Source: Pseudomonas soli | GTDB taxonomy: Bacteria; Pseudomonadota; Gammaproteobacteria; Pseudomonadales; Pseudomonadaceae | Assembly (NCBI RefSeq): GCF_900110655.1 | Contig: NZ_FOEQ01000016.1 | Coordinates: 24,431-88,430 of the forward strand | Reading direction: 5' to 3' | DNA length: 64,000 bases | Shown here: positions 49,660-57,406 of the stretch, piece by piece | Layout of the letters: each line of letters starts with the position of its first letter | Position numbering within the stretch: position 1 is the stretch's first letter | Notes under the pieces: model-generated | Told to the model about the DNA's origin: nothing | Databases searched by the model: none | Seen by the model: the letters and a program-made list of their open reading frames with translations, nothing else | Position numbers and translations under genes: made by a program

Positions 49660-51644
49660 ACGCGACCCTGGTGATCCCCGAGCTCGGCCAGTTGGCGATG
49701 ATCCTGGCCATCTGCTTCGCCGCCGTGCAGGCCAGCGTGCCGCTGCTCGGCGCCTGGCGCGGCGACAGCCTGTGGATGGGCCTGGCGCGGCCGGCGGCCT
49801 GGGGGCAGTTCGCCTTCCTGGCCTTCGCCTTTGCCTGCCTCACCCACGCCTTCATGACCGACAACTTCTCGGTCGCCTATGTGGCCAGCAACTCCAACAG
49901 CGCCTTGCCCTGGTACTACAAGTTCAGTGCCGTCTGGGGCGCGCACGAAGGCTCACTGCTGCTGTGGGCGTTGATCCTCGGCGGCTGGACCTTCGCCGTG
50001 TCGATCTTCTCGCGCCAGTTGCCCCAGGTGATGCTGGCCCGGGTACTGGCGGTCATGGGCATGATCAGCGTGGGCTTCCTGAGCTTCCTGATCATCACTT
50101 CCAACCCGTTCCAGCGCCTGCTGCCGCAGGTGCCGGGCGACGGTCGCGACCTCAACCCGTTGCTGCAGGACTTCGGCCTGATCGTCCACCCGCCGATGCT
50201 GTACATGGGCTACGTGGGCTTCTCGGTGGCGTTCGCCTTCGCCATCGCCGCCTTGCTCGGCGGGCGTCTGGACGCCGCCTGGGCGCGCTGGTCGCGGCCC
50301 TGGACCATCGTCGCCTGGGCCTTCCTCGGCGTCGGTATCACCCTCGGCTCGTGGTGGGCCTACTACGAACTGGGCTGGGGCGGCTGGTGGTTCTGGGACC
50401 CGGTCGAGAACGCCTCGTTCATGCCCTGGCTGGTGGGCACGGCGCTGATCCACTCGCTGGCGGTCACCGAAAAGCGCGGGGTGTTCAAGAGCTGGACCGT
50501 GCTGCTGGCCATCGCCGCCTTCTCCCTGAGTCTGCTGGGTACATTCCTGGTGCGTTCCGGTGTACTGACCTCGGTCCACGCGTTCGCCGCCGATCCTTCG
50601 CGCGGCATCTTCATCCTGTTCTTCCTGCTGTTCGTGGTCGGCGGCTCGCTGACCCTCTTCGCCCTGCGTGCCCCGGTGGTCAAGAGCCAGGTGGGCTTTG
50701 CCTTATGGTCCCGTGAAACGCTGCTGCTGGCCAACAACCTGGTGTTGGTGGTGGCGGCGTCGATGATCCTGCTCGGCACGCTGTACCCGCTGGTGCTCGA
50801 CGCCCTGACCGGGGCCAAGTTGTCGGTCGGCCCGCCGTACTTCGACGCCTTGTTCCTGCCGCTGATGGCGCTGCTGATGGTGGTGCTGGGTATCGGTGTG
50901 GTGGTGCGCTGGAAGGACACCCCCGGCAAGTGGCTGGCCGGCATGCTGACCCCGGTGCTGATCGGTAGCGCGGTGCTGGCGCCGATCGCGGGGTTGATCG
51001 TCGATGACTTCGACTGGCCGGCCCTCAGCGTGTTCGCCCTGGCCGCATGGGTGGTGCTCGCTGGCGTGCGCGATATCCTCGACAAGACCCGTCACAAGGG
51101 CCTGGTCAAAGGCCTGGGTGGCCTTAACCGCAGCTATTGGGGCATGCACCTGGCGCACCTCGGGCTGGTGGTCTGCGCCCTGGGCGTGGTGCTGTCGAGC
51201 AACAACAGCGCCGAGCGCGACCTGCGCATGGCACCGGGTGAGAGCGTCGAGCTGGGCGGTTACCACTTCCTGTTCGAGGGCGCCAAGCACTTCGAAGGCC
51301 CGAACTTCATCTCTGACAAGGGCACTATTCGCGTTTCGCGCAATGGCCGCGAAGTGTCCGTGCTGCACCCGGAAAAGCGCCTGTACACCGTGCAGCAGTC
51401 GATGATGACCGAGGCCGGCATCGATGCCGGTTTCACCCGCGACCTGTATGTCGCCTTGGGCGAGCCGCTGGAAAACGGCGCCTGGGCGGTGCGGGTGCAT
51501 ATCAAACCCTATGTCCGCTGGATCTGGCTGGGCGGTCTGCTGACCGGCCTGGGCGGCTTGCTGGCGGCCTTCGACCGGCGCTACAGCGTCAAGGTCAAGA
51601 CCCGGGTGCGTGAGGCCCTGGGCGTGTCTGGAGCAACTGCATGA
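49656..51644 (+). CDS. ccmF: Cytochrome c haem lyase subunit CcmF
   Basis: CcmF (662 residues) joins haem to apocytochrome c with CcmH/I. It is a multi-helix membrane protein, with the WWD domain ELGWGGWWFWDPVENASFMP and conserved His residues, for example in ALIHSLAVTEKRG and GMHLAHLG. The ATG overlaps the ccmE stop, and its stop overlaps ccmG. Confidence 0.97.
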   Translation: MNATLVIPELGQLAMILAICFAAVQASVPLLGAWRGDSLWMGLARPAAWGQFAFLAFAFACLTHAFMTDNFSVAYVASNSNSALPWYYKFSAVWGAHEGSLLLWALILGGWTFAVSIFSRQLPQVMLARVLAVMGMISVGFLSFLIITSNPFQRLLPQVPGDGRDLNPLLQDFGLIVHPPMLYMGYVGFSVAFAFAIAALLGGRLDAAWARWSRPWTIVAWAFLGVGITLGSWWAYYELGWGGWWFWDPVENASFMPWLVGTALIHSLAVTEKRGVFKSWTVLLAIAAFSLSLLGTFLVRSGVLTSVHAFAADPSRGIFILFFLLFVVGGSLTLFALRAPVVKSQVGFALWSRETLLLANNLVLVVAASMILLGTLYPLVLDALTGAKLSVGPPYFDALFLPLMALLMVVLGIGVVVRWKDTPGKWLAGMLTPVLIGSAVLAPIAGLIVDDFDWPALSVFALAAWVVLAGVRDILDKTRHKGLVKGLGGLNRSYWGMHLAHLGLVVCALGVVLSSNNSAERDLRMAPGESVELGGYHFLFEGAKHFEGPNFISDKGTIRVSRNGREVSVLHPEKRLYTVQQSMMTEAGIDAGFTRDLYVALGEPLENGAWAVRVHIKPYVRWIWLGGLLTGLGGLLAAFDRRYSVKVKTRVREALGVSGATA

Positions 51645-52177
51645 AGCGTTGGATCATGGTGGTGCCCCTGGCGGTGTTCCTGCTGGTGGCGGTCTTTCTC
51701 TACAAGGGGTTGTTCCTCAAGCCCGACGAACTGCCTTCGGCGATGATCGGCAAACCATTCCCGGCGTTCTCCCTGGCGTCGGTGCAGGATGACCGCACCC
51801 TGACCCAGGCCGACCTGCTCGGGCGCCCGGCGCTGGTCAACGTGTGGGGCACCTGGTGCCCGTCCTGCAAGGTCGAGCACCCCTACCTGAACCAGCTGGC
51901 CGAGCAGGGCGTGGTAATCCACGGGGTCAACTACAAGGACGACAACGCCGCCGCGCTGAAGTGGCTGGCCGAGTTCCACAACCCTTACCAGCTGAACATC
52001 GCCGACCAGCAAGGCACGCTGGGCCTGGACCTGGGCGTGTATGGCGCGCCGGAAACCTTCCTGATCGACGCCAAGGGCATCATCCGCTACAAGCATGTCG
52101 GCGTGGTCGATGCCACGGTGTGGCGCGAGCAGTTGGCGCCGCTGTACCAGGGCCTGGTCGACGAGGCCAGGCCATGA
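51641..52177 (+). CDS. ccmG: Thiol:disulfide oxidoreductase CcmG (DsbE)
   Basis: CcmG (178 residues) reduces the apocytochrome or CcmH cysteines in the periplasm. An N-terminal anchor (MVVPLAVFLLVAVFLYKGLF) precedes a thioredoxin fold with active site Cys73-Pro-Ser-Cys76 in NVWGTWCPSCKVEHPYL, and YGAPETFLIDAKG includes the cis-Pro region. It overlaps ccmF and ccmH. Confidence 0.96.
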   Translation: MKRWIMVVPLAVFLLVAVFLYKGLFLKPDELPSAMIGKPFPAFSLASVQDDRTLTQADLLGRPALVNVWGTWCPSCKVEHPYLNQLAEQGVVIHGVNYKDDNAAALKWLAEFHNPYQLNIADQQGTLGLDLGVYGAPETFLIDAKGIIRYKHVGVVDATVWREQLAPLYQGLVDEARP

Positions 52178-52650
52178 AGCGCTGGCTTACTGCTGCCGTG
52201 CTTGGCCTGAGCCTGGCCGGGGTGGCCAAGGCCGCCATCGACACCTACCAGTTCCGCGACGAAGCCGAGCGCGAGCGCTACCAGCAACTGACCAAGGAAC
52301 TGCGCTGCCCCAAGTGCCAGAACCAGGACATCGCTGATTCCAACGCACCGATCGCCGCCGACCTGCGCCGCGAGATCTTCCGCATGCTGGGTGAAGGCAA
52401 GAACAACCAGCAGATCGTCGATTTCATGGTCGATCGCTACGGTGACTTCGTGCGCTACAAACCGGCGCTGAGCGGGCGCACCTGGCTGCTCTGGTTCGGC
52501 CCGGGGATTCTCCTGGCCGGTGGTTTCGTGGTGTTGGCGGTGATCGTCCGCCGTCGCCGCGGGCAGGCTGTGGCCGGCAACACCGAACTGTCCGCCGACG
52601 AACGCGAGCGTCTGGCCAAACTGCTGGATAAAGAACATACCCATGACTGA
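52174..52650 (+). CDS. ccmH: Cytochrome c maturation thioreductase CcmH (short form)
   Basis: CcmH (158 residues) is the N-terminal-type CcmH (CcmL), with a signal peptide, the CXXC motif Cys45-Pro-Lys-Cys48 in KELRCPKCQNQDIADSNAPI, and a C-terminal membrane helix. Here the separate CcmI carries the TPR part found fused in E. coli CcmH. The ATG overlaps the ccmG stop. Confidence 0.95.
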   Translation: MKRWLTAAVLGLSLAGVAKAAIDTYQFRDEAERERYQQLTKELRCPKCQNQDIADSNAPIAADLRREIFRMLGEGKNNQQIVDFMVDRYGDFVRYKPALSGRTWLLWFGPGILLAGGFVVLAVIVRRRRGQAVAGNTELSADERERLAKLLDKEHTHD

Positions 52651-53830
52651 ATTCTGGCTTAGCGCGGGCCTGTTGTTGCTCGCCGCCCTGGCTTTCCTGC
52701 TGCTGCCGATCCTGCGTGGCCACCGCCGTCAGCAGGCCGAACAAGACCGTACCGCCCTCAATGTGGCGCTCTACGAGGAGCGCGTCGCCGAACTGTCCGC
52801 CCAGCAGGCGGCCGGGGTGCTTGACGACCGGCAATTGGCCACGGGGCGTGACGAAGCCGCCCGCGAGCTGCTGGCTGACACCGAACGCGACGATGCGGTG
52901 CGCCAGGGCCGCCTGGGCAAGGCCATTCCGTTGCTGGCGGCGGTGCTGGTACCGGTGATGGCTCTGGGGCTCTACCTGCACTTCGGCGCAGCCGACAAGG
53001 TCGAGTTGACCCAGGAGTTCGCCAGCGCGCCGCAGTCGATGAGCGAAATGACCACACGCCTGGAGCGCGCGGTGCAGGCCCAGCCGGACTCGGCCGAGGG
53101 CCTGTACTTCCTTGGCCGGGCATACATGGCCGAGCAGCGGCCGGCTGATGCGGCCAAGGCCTTCGAGCGTGCCGTGGCCCTTGCCGGGCGCCAACCCGAG
53201 CTGCTCGGGCAATGGGCCCAGGCGCTGTACTTCGCCGCCGACAAACAATGGTCGGCGCAACTGCAGGCGCTCACCGATGAAGCACTGAAAGCCGATCCAC
53301 GAGAAGTCACCAGCCTTGGCCTGCGTGGCATCGCTGCGTTCGAGGGCGAACGCTTCCAGGAAGCCATCGACTTCTGGCAGCGCCTGTTGGCGCAATTGCC
53401 GGAGGGTGATGCCTCTCGTGCCGCGCTGCAGGGTGGCATCGATCGTGCCGCCGACAAGCTCAAGGCCGGGGGCGGCAAGGTCGCCGAGGCCGCGCGCCTG
53501 AAAGTACGGGTCGAGCTGGGCGCGGCGCTCAAGGACAAGGTGCGCCCGGATGACACCGTGTTCATCTTCGCCCGTGCCAGCAATGGCCCGCCCATGCCGC
53601 TGGCGGCCAAGCGGGTGACGGTGGCGCAGTTGCCGATCGAAGTGGAGCTGTCGGATGCCGACGCGATGATGCCGCAGATGAAACTGTCGGACTTCACCGA
53701 AGTCCAACTGGTTGCCCGAGTCTCGCGCGCCGGCGTGCCGACTCGCGGCGAGTGGAAGGGCCAGAGTGCGCCACTGGCCACCACCACCCAGGCCACCCAG
53801 CACCTGACCATCGACAGCCCCGATTCGTAA
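52643..53830 (+). CDS. ccmI: Cytochrome c maturation chaperone CcmI
   Basis: CcmI (395 residues) has two membrane helices (FWLSAGLLLLAALAFLLLPI and IPLLAAVLVPVMALGLYL) and a periplasmic TPR domain (LYFLGRAYMAEQRPADAAKA, AFERAVALAGRQPELLGQWA). It binds the C-terminus of apocytochrome c and presents it to CcmFH. A carboxy-terminal cytochrome c biogenesis domain follows the TPRs. It starts inside ccmH and ends the operon. Confidence 0.94.
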   Translation: MTEFWLSAGLLLLAALAFLLLPILRGHRRQQAEQDRTALNVALYEERVAELSAQQAAGVLDDRQLATGRDEAARELLADTERDDAVRQGRLGKAIPLLAAVLVPVMALGLYLHFGAADKVELTQEFASAPQSMSEMTTRLERAVQAQPDSAEGLYFLGRAYMAEQRPADAAKAFERAVALAGRQPELLGQWAQALYFAADKQWSAQLQALTDEALKADPREVTSLGLRGIAAFEGERFQEAIDFWQRLLAQLPEGDASRAALQGGIDRAADKLKAGGGKVAEAARLKVRVELGAALKDKVRPDDTVFIFARASNGPPMPLAAKRVTVAQLPIEVELSDADAMMPQMKLSDFTEVQLVARVSRAGVPTRGEWKGQSAPLATTTQATQHLTIDSPDS

Positions 53831-53843
53831 GAGAGCAACCGTC

Positions 53844-54269
53844 ATGAACAGCACCGTCCGCCTGACCCTGATCACCCTGGCCCTGGGTCTTTCCGCGTGT
53901 ACGGTGCACCAGCCGGGGGAGCGTGAACCGCTGCCACCGATCGAGACCACGCCGCCACCGCACCAGGGGCCTGTGGTCAAGCCATTGCCAGGCGGGCAGC
54001 CCGGCACCCAGCCGAGCAAGCCGGCGGCGATTCCCAAGCCCATGCCGCGCACCTCCGCAAGCTTCGCGCCGCCGCCCGGTGGCGCCAGCCATTGGGATCC
54101 GAAGCTTGGGGTCTATGTACTGGAGAAGCAACCCAATACGTTCTACCGCCAGCGCACCTACTACCGCTGGAACAACGGCTGGAGCTGGTCGCTGAGCCCC
54201 AGTGGGCCTTGGCAGGAAACCGACAGCAGTGGCGTGCCGGGCGGCTTGGGCAGGGCGTTCGCGCAGTAG
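53844..54269 (+). CDS. Proline-rich putative lipoprotein
   Basis: A 141-residue protein with a lipobox in ALGLSACTVHQPGERE, so it is probably lipidated at Cys19. Beyond it lies a Pro/Thr-rich linker, then a Trp/Tyr-rich end (RQRTYYRWNNGWSWSLSPSG). I do not recognise a named family. It starts 13 bases after ccmI and may be cotranscribed with it. No function is assigned. Confidence 0.75.
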   Translation: MNSTVRLTLITLALGLSACTVHQPGEREPLPPIETTPPPHQGPVVKPLPGGQPGTQPSKPAAIPKPMPRTSASFAPPPGGASHWDPKLGVYVLEKQPNTFYRQRTYYRWNNGWSWSLSPSGPWQETDSSGVPGGLGRAFAQ

Positions 54270-54417
54270 CGATCATCTGCCAGGTGCGAGCGGGATGGGT
54301 TCGATGATTAGCCGGCGATGCCCGCTGCGTTGAGGGTGCTGGGCAATACGGTTCCGGTTAGCGGTTGAATCTTGTTCGAGTCCGCCCGGTGCTGCGCCGG
54401 GCTTGAGGAGCCTTTGC

Positions 54418-55206
54418 ATGCAACTAGAGATTTTTCAGGTCGATGCCTTTTCATCCGTGCCATTCGGCGGTAACCCGGCGGCGGTGATTCCCCTGCAACA
54501 GTGGCTGCCCGACGACGTTCTGCAGCGCATCGCCGAGGAAAACAACCTGTCCGAAACGGCGTACTTCGTACGAAATGGCGAAGCGTTCGATCTGCGCTGG
54601 TTCACCCCGGCGGTGGAAGTCGACCTGTGTGGGCATGCGACATTGGCCGCGGCCTGGGTGCTATTCGAGCAACTGGGGGAGCAGGCTGAGGTGCTGCGCT
54701 TCAATACCCGCAGCGGGGAATTGCGGGTGAGCCGCAACGCTGATGGTCTGCTGGCAATGGATTTCCCGGTCAAGCAGCCGGTTGCCGTCGAGATTGCGCC
54801 GGGGTTGCTCGAGGCGTTGGGGTTGAGCGAGGCCCGGGCGTTGTATCGGACGGACGATTATGTATTGGTGATCGACGATGCTTCGCTGATCGAAGGGCTC
54901 AAGCCGGATTTCGTGGCGTTGTCGTCATTCGATGTGCGGGGGATTGCAGTGACGGCGGCGGGGCGGGGGTTCGATTTCGTCACGCGATGGTTCGGGCCCA
55001 GGGTGGGGGTCAATGAAGATCCGGTGACCGGGTCGGCCCACACTTCCCTGGCGCCTTATTGGGCCGAACGGCTGGGCAAAAACAGCTTGCGCTGTGAGCA
55101 GGGTGGGGCGCGCAAGGGGCAGTTGCAGTGTGATGTGCCGGGCAATGGGCGAGTGATCATCAGTGGGCGGGGGGCGCTGTATCTGCGGGGTGTGATTTTT
55201 ATTTGA
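54418..55206 (+). CDS. PhzF family protein
   Basis: A 262-residue protein matching the PhzF/DapF-like fold: QLEIFQVDAFSSVPFGGNPA at the start, ENNLSETAYFVRNGE with the catalytic Glu position, DLCGHATLAAAWVLFEQLG and RWFGPRVGVNEDPVTGSAHT in the second half. PhzF is a phenazine isomerase, but most family members have other roles and no phz genes are nearby, so no specific substrate is inferred. GAGGAG precedes the ATG. Confidence 0.87.
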   Translation: MQLEIFQVDAFSSVPFGGNPAAVIPLQQWLPDDVLQRIAEENNLSETAYFVRNGEAFDLRWFTPAVEVDLCGHATLAAAWVLFEQLGEQAEVLRFNTRSGELRVSRNADGLLAMDFPVKQPVAVEIAPGLLEALGLSEARALYRTDDYVLVIDDASLIEGLKPDFVALSSFDVRGIAVTAAGRGFDFVTRWFGPRVGVNEDPVTGSAHTSLAPYWAERLGKNSLRCEQGGARKGQLQCDVPGNGRVIISGRGALYLRGVIFI

Positions 55207-55215
55207 GTGCCACTG

Positions 55216-55244
55216 GCGGGCGGCCAATCGGCCTCCCGCTATTT
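55216..55244 (+). terminator. Terminator-like hairpin after the PhzF gene
   Basis: GCGGG-C-GGCC, loop AATC, GGCC-T-CCCGC, then a short T-rich stretch. Confidence 0.55.
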
Positions 55245-55315
55245 CCGCGAATTGGCCGTTTGCCCTTTGTGACGCCGGGCTTAACCTGCAGGCAGATCCC
55301 TACAGGAGAAGCCCC

Positions 55316-55730
55316 ATGCGTTCTGTCCATTTCCCCGCGGCCCTGCTGACGCTCGGCCTGCTCGCCCACTATCGCTGGCCTGGGCCCATGGCGAAAAGCC
55401 CGATCAGGTCAGGATCCTCCAGGAGCAGCTCCCCACCAATTCCCCTGGCAACAAAGCCGTGATGCTCACGGTGAGCTATGCCCCTGGCGAGGCATCGCCC
55501 GGCCACTGGCATCCGGGTGCGGTCATGGCCTATGTGCTGGAAGGCGCGGTGACATCCAAGCTCAATGACGAATCGGAGAAGACCTACAAGGCCGGCGAAT
55601 TCTGGTACGAGGCTCCGGGTCGGTGCACAGCGTCTCGCGCAATGCCAGTAAAAGTGCCCCAGCCAAGCTGCTGGTATGGAGCCTGGTGGAAGAAGGCAAG
55701 CCGGTGACCGAGCCGTTGCCCAAGCGCTGA
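55316..55730 (+). pseudogene. Cupin-domain protein broken by two frameshifts
   Basis: Reading across three frames gives one coherent secreted cupin. Frame 1 starts MRSVHFPAALLTLGLLA (signal peptide). Frame 2 takes over near 55375 with SLAWAHGEKPDQVRILQEQL and the cupin core, including SPGHWHPGAVMAYVLEGAVT. Frame 3 takes over near 55618 with SVHSVSRNASKSAPAKLLVW and ends VTEPLPKR. Both shifts go the same way, as if one base were lost each time. CAGGAGA precedes the start. It is either a genuine decaying gene or an assembly error. Confidence 0.8.
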
Positions 55731-55744
55731 ATCGCAGGTAATAA

Positions 55745-55777
55745 AAAACCTCCAGTGCATGCGCATCTGGAGGTTTT
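55745..55777. terminator. Bidirectional terminator between cupin remnant and tRNA-Asn
   Basis: AAAACCTCCAG (55745-55755) pairs perfectly with CTGGAGGTTTT (55767-55777), with A-rich and T-rich ends serving both strands. Confidence 0.85.
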
Positions 55778-55784
55778 CAGAGTT

Positions 55785-55860
55785 TGGCTCCGCGACCTGG
55801 ACTCGAACCAGGGACCCAATGATTAACAGTCATTTGCTCTACCGACTGAGCTATCGCGGA
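55785..55860 (-). tRNA. tRNA-Asn (GUU)
   Basis: The minus strand gives a 76-base cloverleaf, beginning TCCGCGATAGCTCAGTCGG, with anticodon loop CTGTTAA (anticodon GTT), T arm GGTTCGAGTCC and an encoded CCA end. The acceptor stem TCCGCGA pairs with TCGCGGA. Confidence 0.97.
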
Positions 55861-55921
55861 ATCTGCGCGTATCTTACTGCGTGTCTCGGGGAAGTCAAGC
55901 TTCCCCTAGACAATCAAGCAG

Positions 55922-57118
55922 TTACAGCACTTCTACGATGGCCTTGGTGACCACGTGGATGTTGCTCTGGTTCAGCGCGGCGACCGCGATGCGGCCTGTG
56001 TCCAGCGCGTAGATGCCGAACTCGTTCTTCAGGCGTGCCACTTGTTCAACGGTCAGGCCCGAGTAGGAGAACATGCCGCACTGGCGGCCGACGAAGCTGA
56101 AGTCACGCTTGGCGCCGTACTCGGCCAGCAGCTCGACCATCTGCTTGCGCATGCCGTGGATACGCTCGCGCATCTCGGCCAGCTCGGTTTCCCACATCTG
56201 GCGCAGCTCGGGGCTGTTGAGCACCGCGGCGACGATGCTGGCACCGTGGGTCGGCGGGTTGGAGTAGGTGGTGCGGATAACCCGCTTGACCTGCGACAGC
56301 ACGCGGGTGCTCTCGTCCTTCGAGGCGGTGACGATCGACAGCGCGCCGACACGCTCGCCGTACAGCGAGAACGACTTGGAGAACGAGCTGGAAACGAAGA
56401 ACTCCAGGCCCGACTCGGCGAACAGGCGAACGGCAAAGGCGTCTTCGTCGATGCCGGCACCGAAGCCTTGGTAGGCCATGTCGAGGAAGGGGATGTGGCC
56501 TTTTGCCTTGACTACTTCCAGCACATTTTTCCAGTCGTCCAGCGACAGGTCGACGCCGGTCGGGTTGTGACAGCAAGCGTGCAGCACGATGACCGAACCA
56601 GATGGCAGGCTGTTCAGGTCTTCGAGCATGCCGGCGCGGTTGACGTCCTGGCTGGCGGCATCGTAGTAGCGGTAGGTCTGTACCGGGAAACCGGCGCTCT
56701 CGAACAGCGCACGGTGGTTTTCCCAGCTCGGGTCGCTGATGGCGACTACGGCGCCCGGCTGCAGGCGCTTGAGGAAATCGGCGCCGATCTTCAGCGCGCC
56801 GGTACCGCCGACGGCCTGCACGGTGACCACGCGGCCTGCGGCCAGCAACGGCGATTCGGCGCCGAAGATCAGCTTCTGCACGGCCTGGTCGTACTGGGCG
56901 ATGCCGTCGATCGGCAGGTAGCCGCGGGAGGCGTGCTGGGCGGCACGGGCGGTCTCGGCTGCGATCACCGCGCGCAGCAGCGGGATGCGGCCTTCCTCAT
57001 TGCAGTAGACGCCCACGCCCAGGTTCACCTTGTCGGTGCGTGGGTCGGCGTTGAATGCTTCGTTGAGGCCCAGGATAGGGTCGCGGGGTGCCAGCTCGAC
57101 AGCGGAAAACAGGCTCAT
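55922..57118 (-). CDS. Aromatic-amino-acid / aspartate aminotransferase
   Basis: A 398-residue class I PLP aminotransferase of the AspC/TyrB type. The N-terminus is MSLFSAVELAPRDPILGLNE, the cofactor Lys248 lies in SSSFSKSFSLYGERVG, and ACCHNPTGVDLS and DMAYQGFGAG are family motifs. It makes aromatic amino acids or aspartate by transamination; which substrate dominates (tyrB versus aspC) cannot be settled by eye. The start at 57118 removes a 33-residue extension unlike the family. It is divergent from uvrB. Confidence 0.9.
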   Translation of the reverse strand: MSLFSAVELAPRDPILGLNEAFNADPRTDKVNLGVGVYCNEEGRIPLLRAVIAAETARAAQHASRGYLPIDGIAQYDQAVQKLIFGAESPLLAAGRVVTVQAVGGTGALKIGADFLKRLQPGAVVAISDPSWENHRALFESAGFPVQTYRYYDAASQDVNRAGMLEDLNSLPSGSVIVLHACCHNPTGVDLSLDDWKNVLEVVKAKGHIPFLDMAYQGFGAGIDEDAFAVRLFAESGLEFFVSSSFSKSFSLYGERVGALSIVTASKDESTRVLSQVKRVIRTTYSNPPTHGASIVAAVLNSPELRQMWETELAEMRERIHGMRKQMVELLAEYGAKRDFSFVGRQCGMFSYSGLTVEQVARLKNEFGIYALDTGRIAVAALNQSNIHVVTKAIVEVL

Positions 57119-57406
57119 TGTTACCTTGGCTCTGATAGGAGAGTGATAGGGTCGCCACGCTCCAGCCGAAGGCACTGAAGCGGTGCGCAAACGGGGAGTC
57201 AGTATAGTGATACCCACCGGTCACTGCGACAGTCTGGCGCAGCTTTTCCGGCTGTTTGCGCAAATATTTTTCGACCATTGGTCGAATTGCCCGGTCCATT
57301 GCCTTGAAGGGGCGAGGGTCGCACTTGAATCTGGCGCCCGGGGGGCGCATTTGGGTATAGACTACTGGCTAAATTTACAGTTGCCGCGACATCCACGAGG
57401 TCCGTC

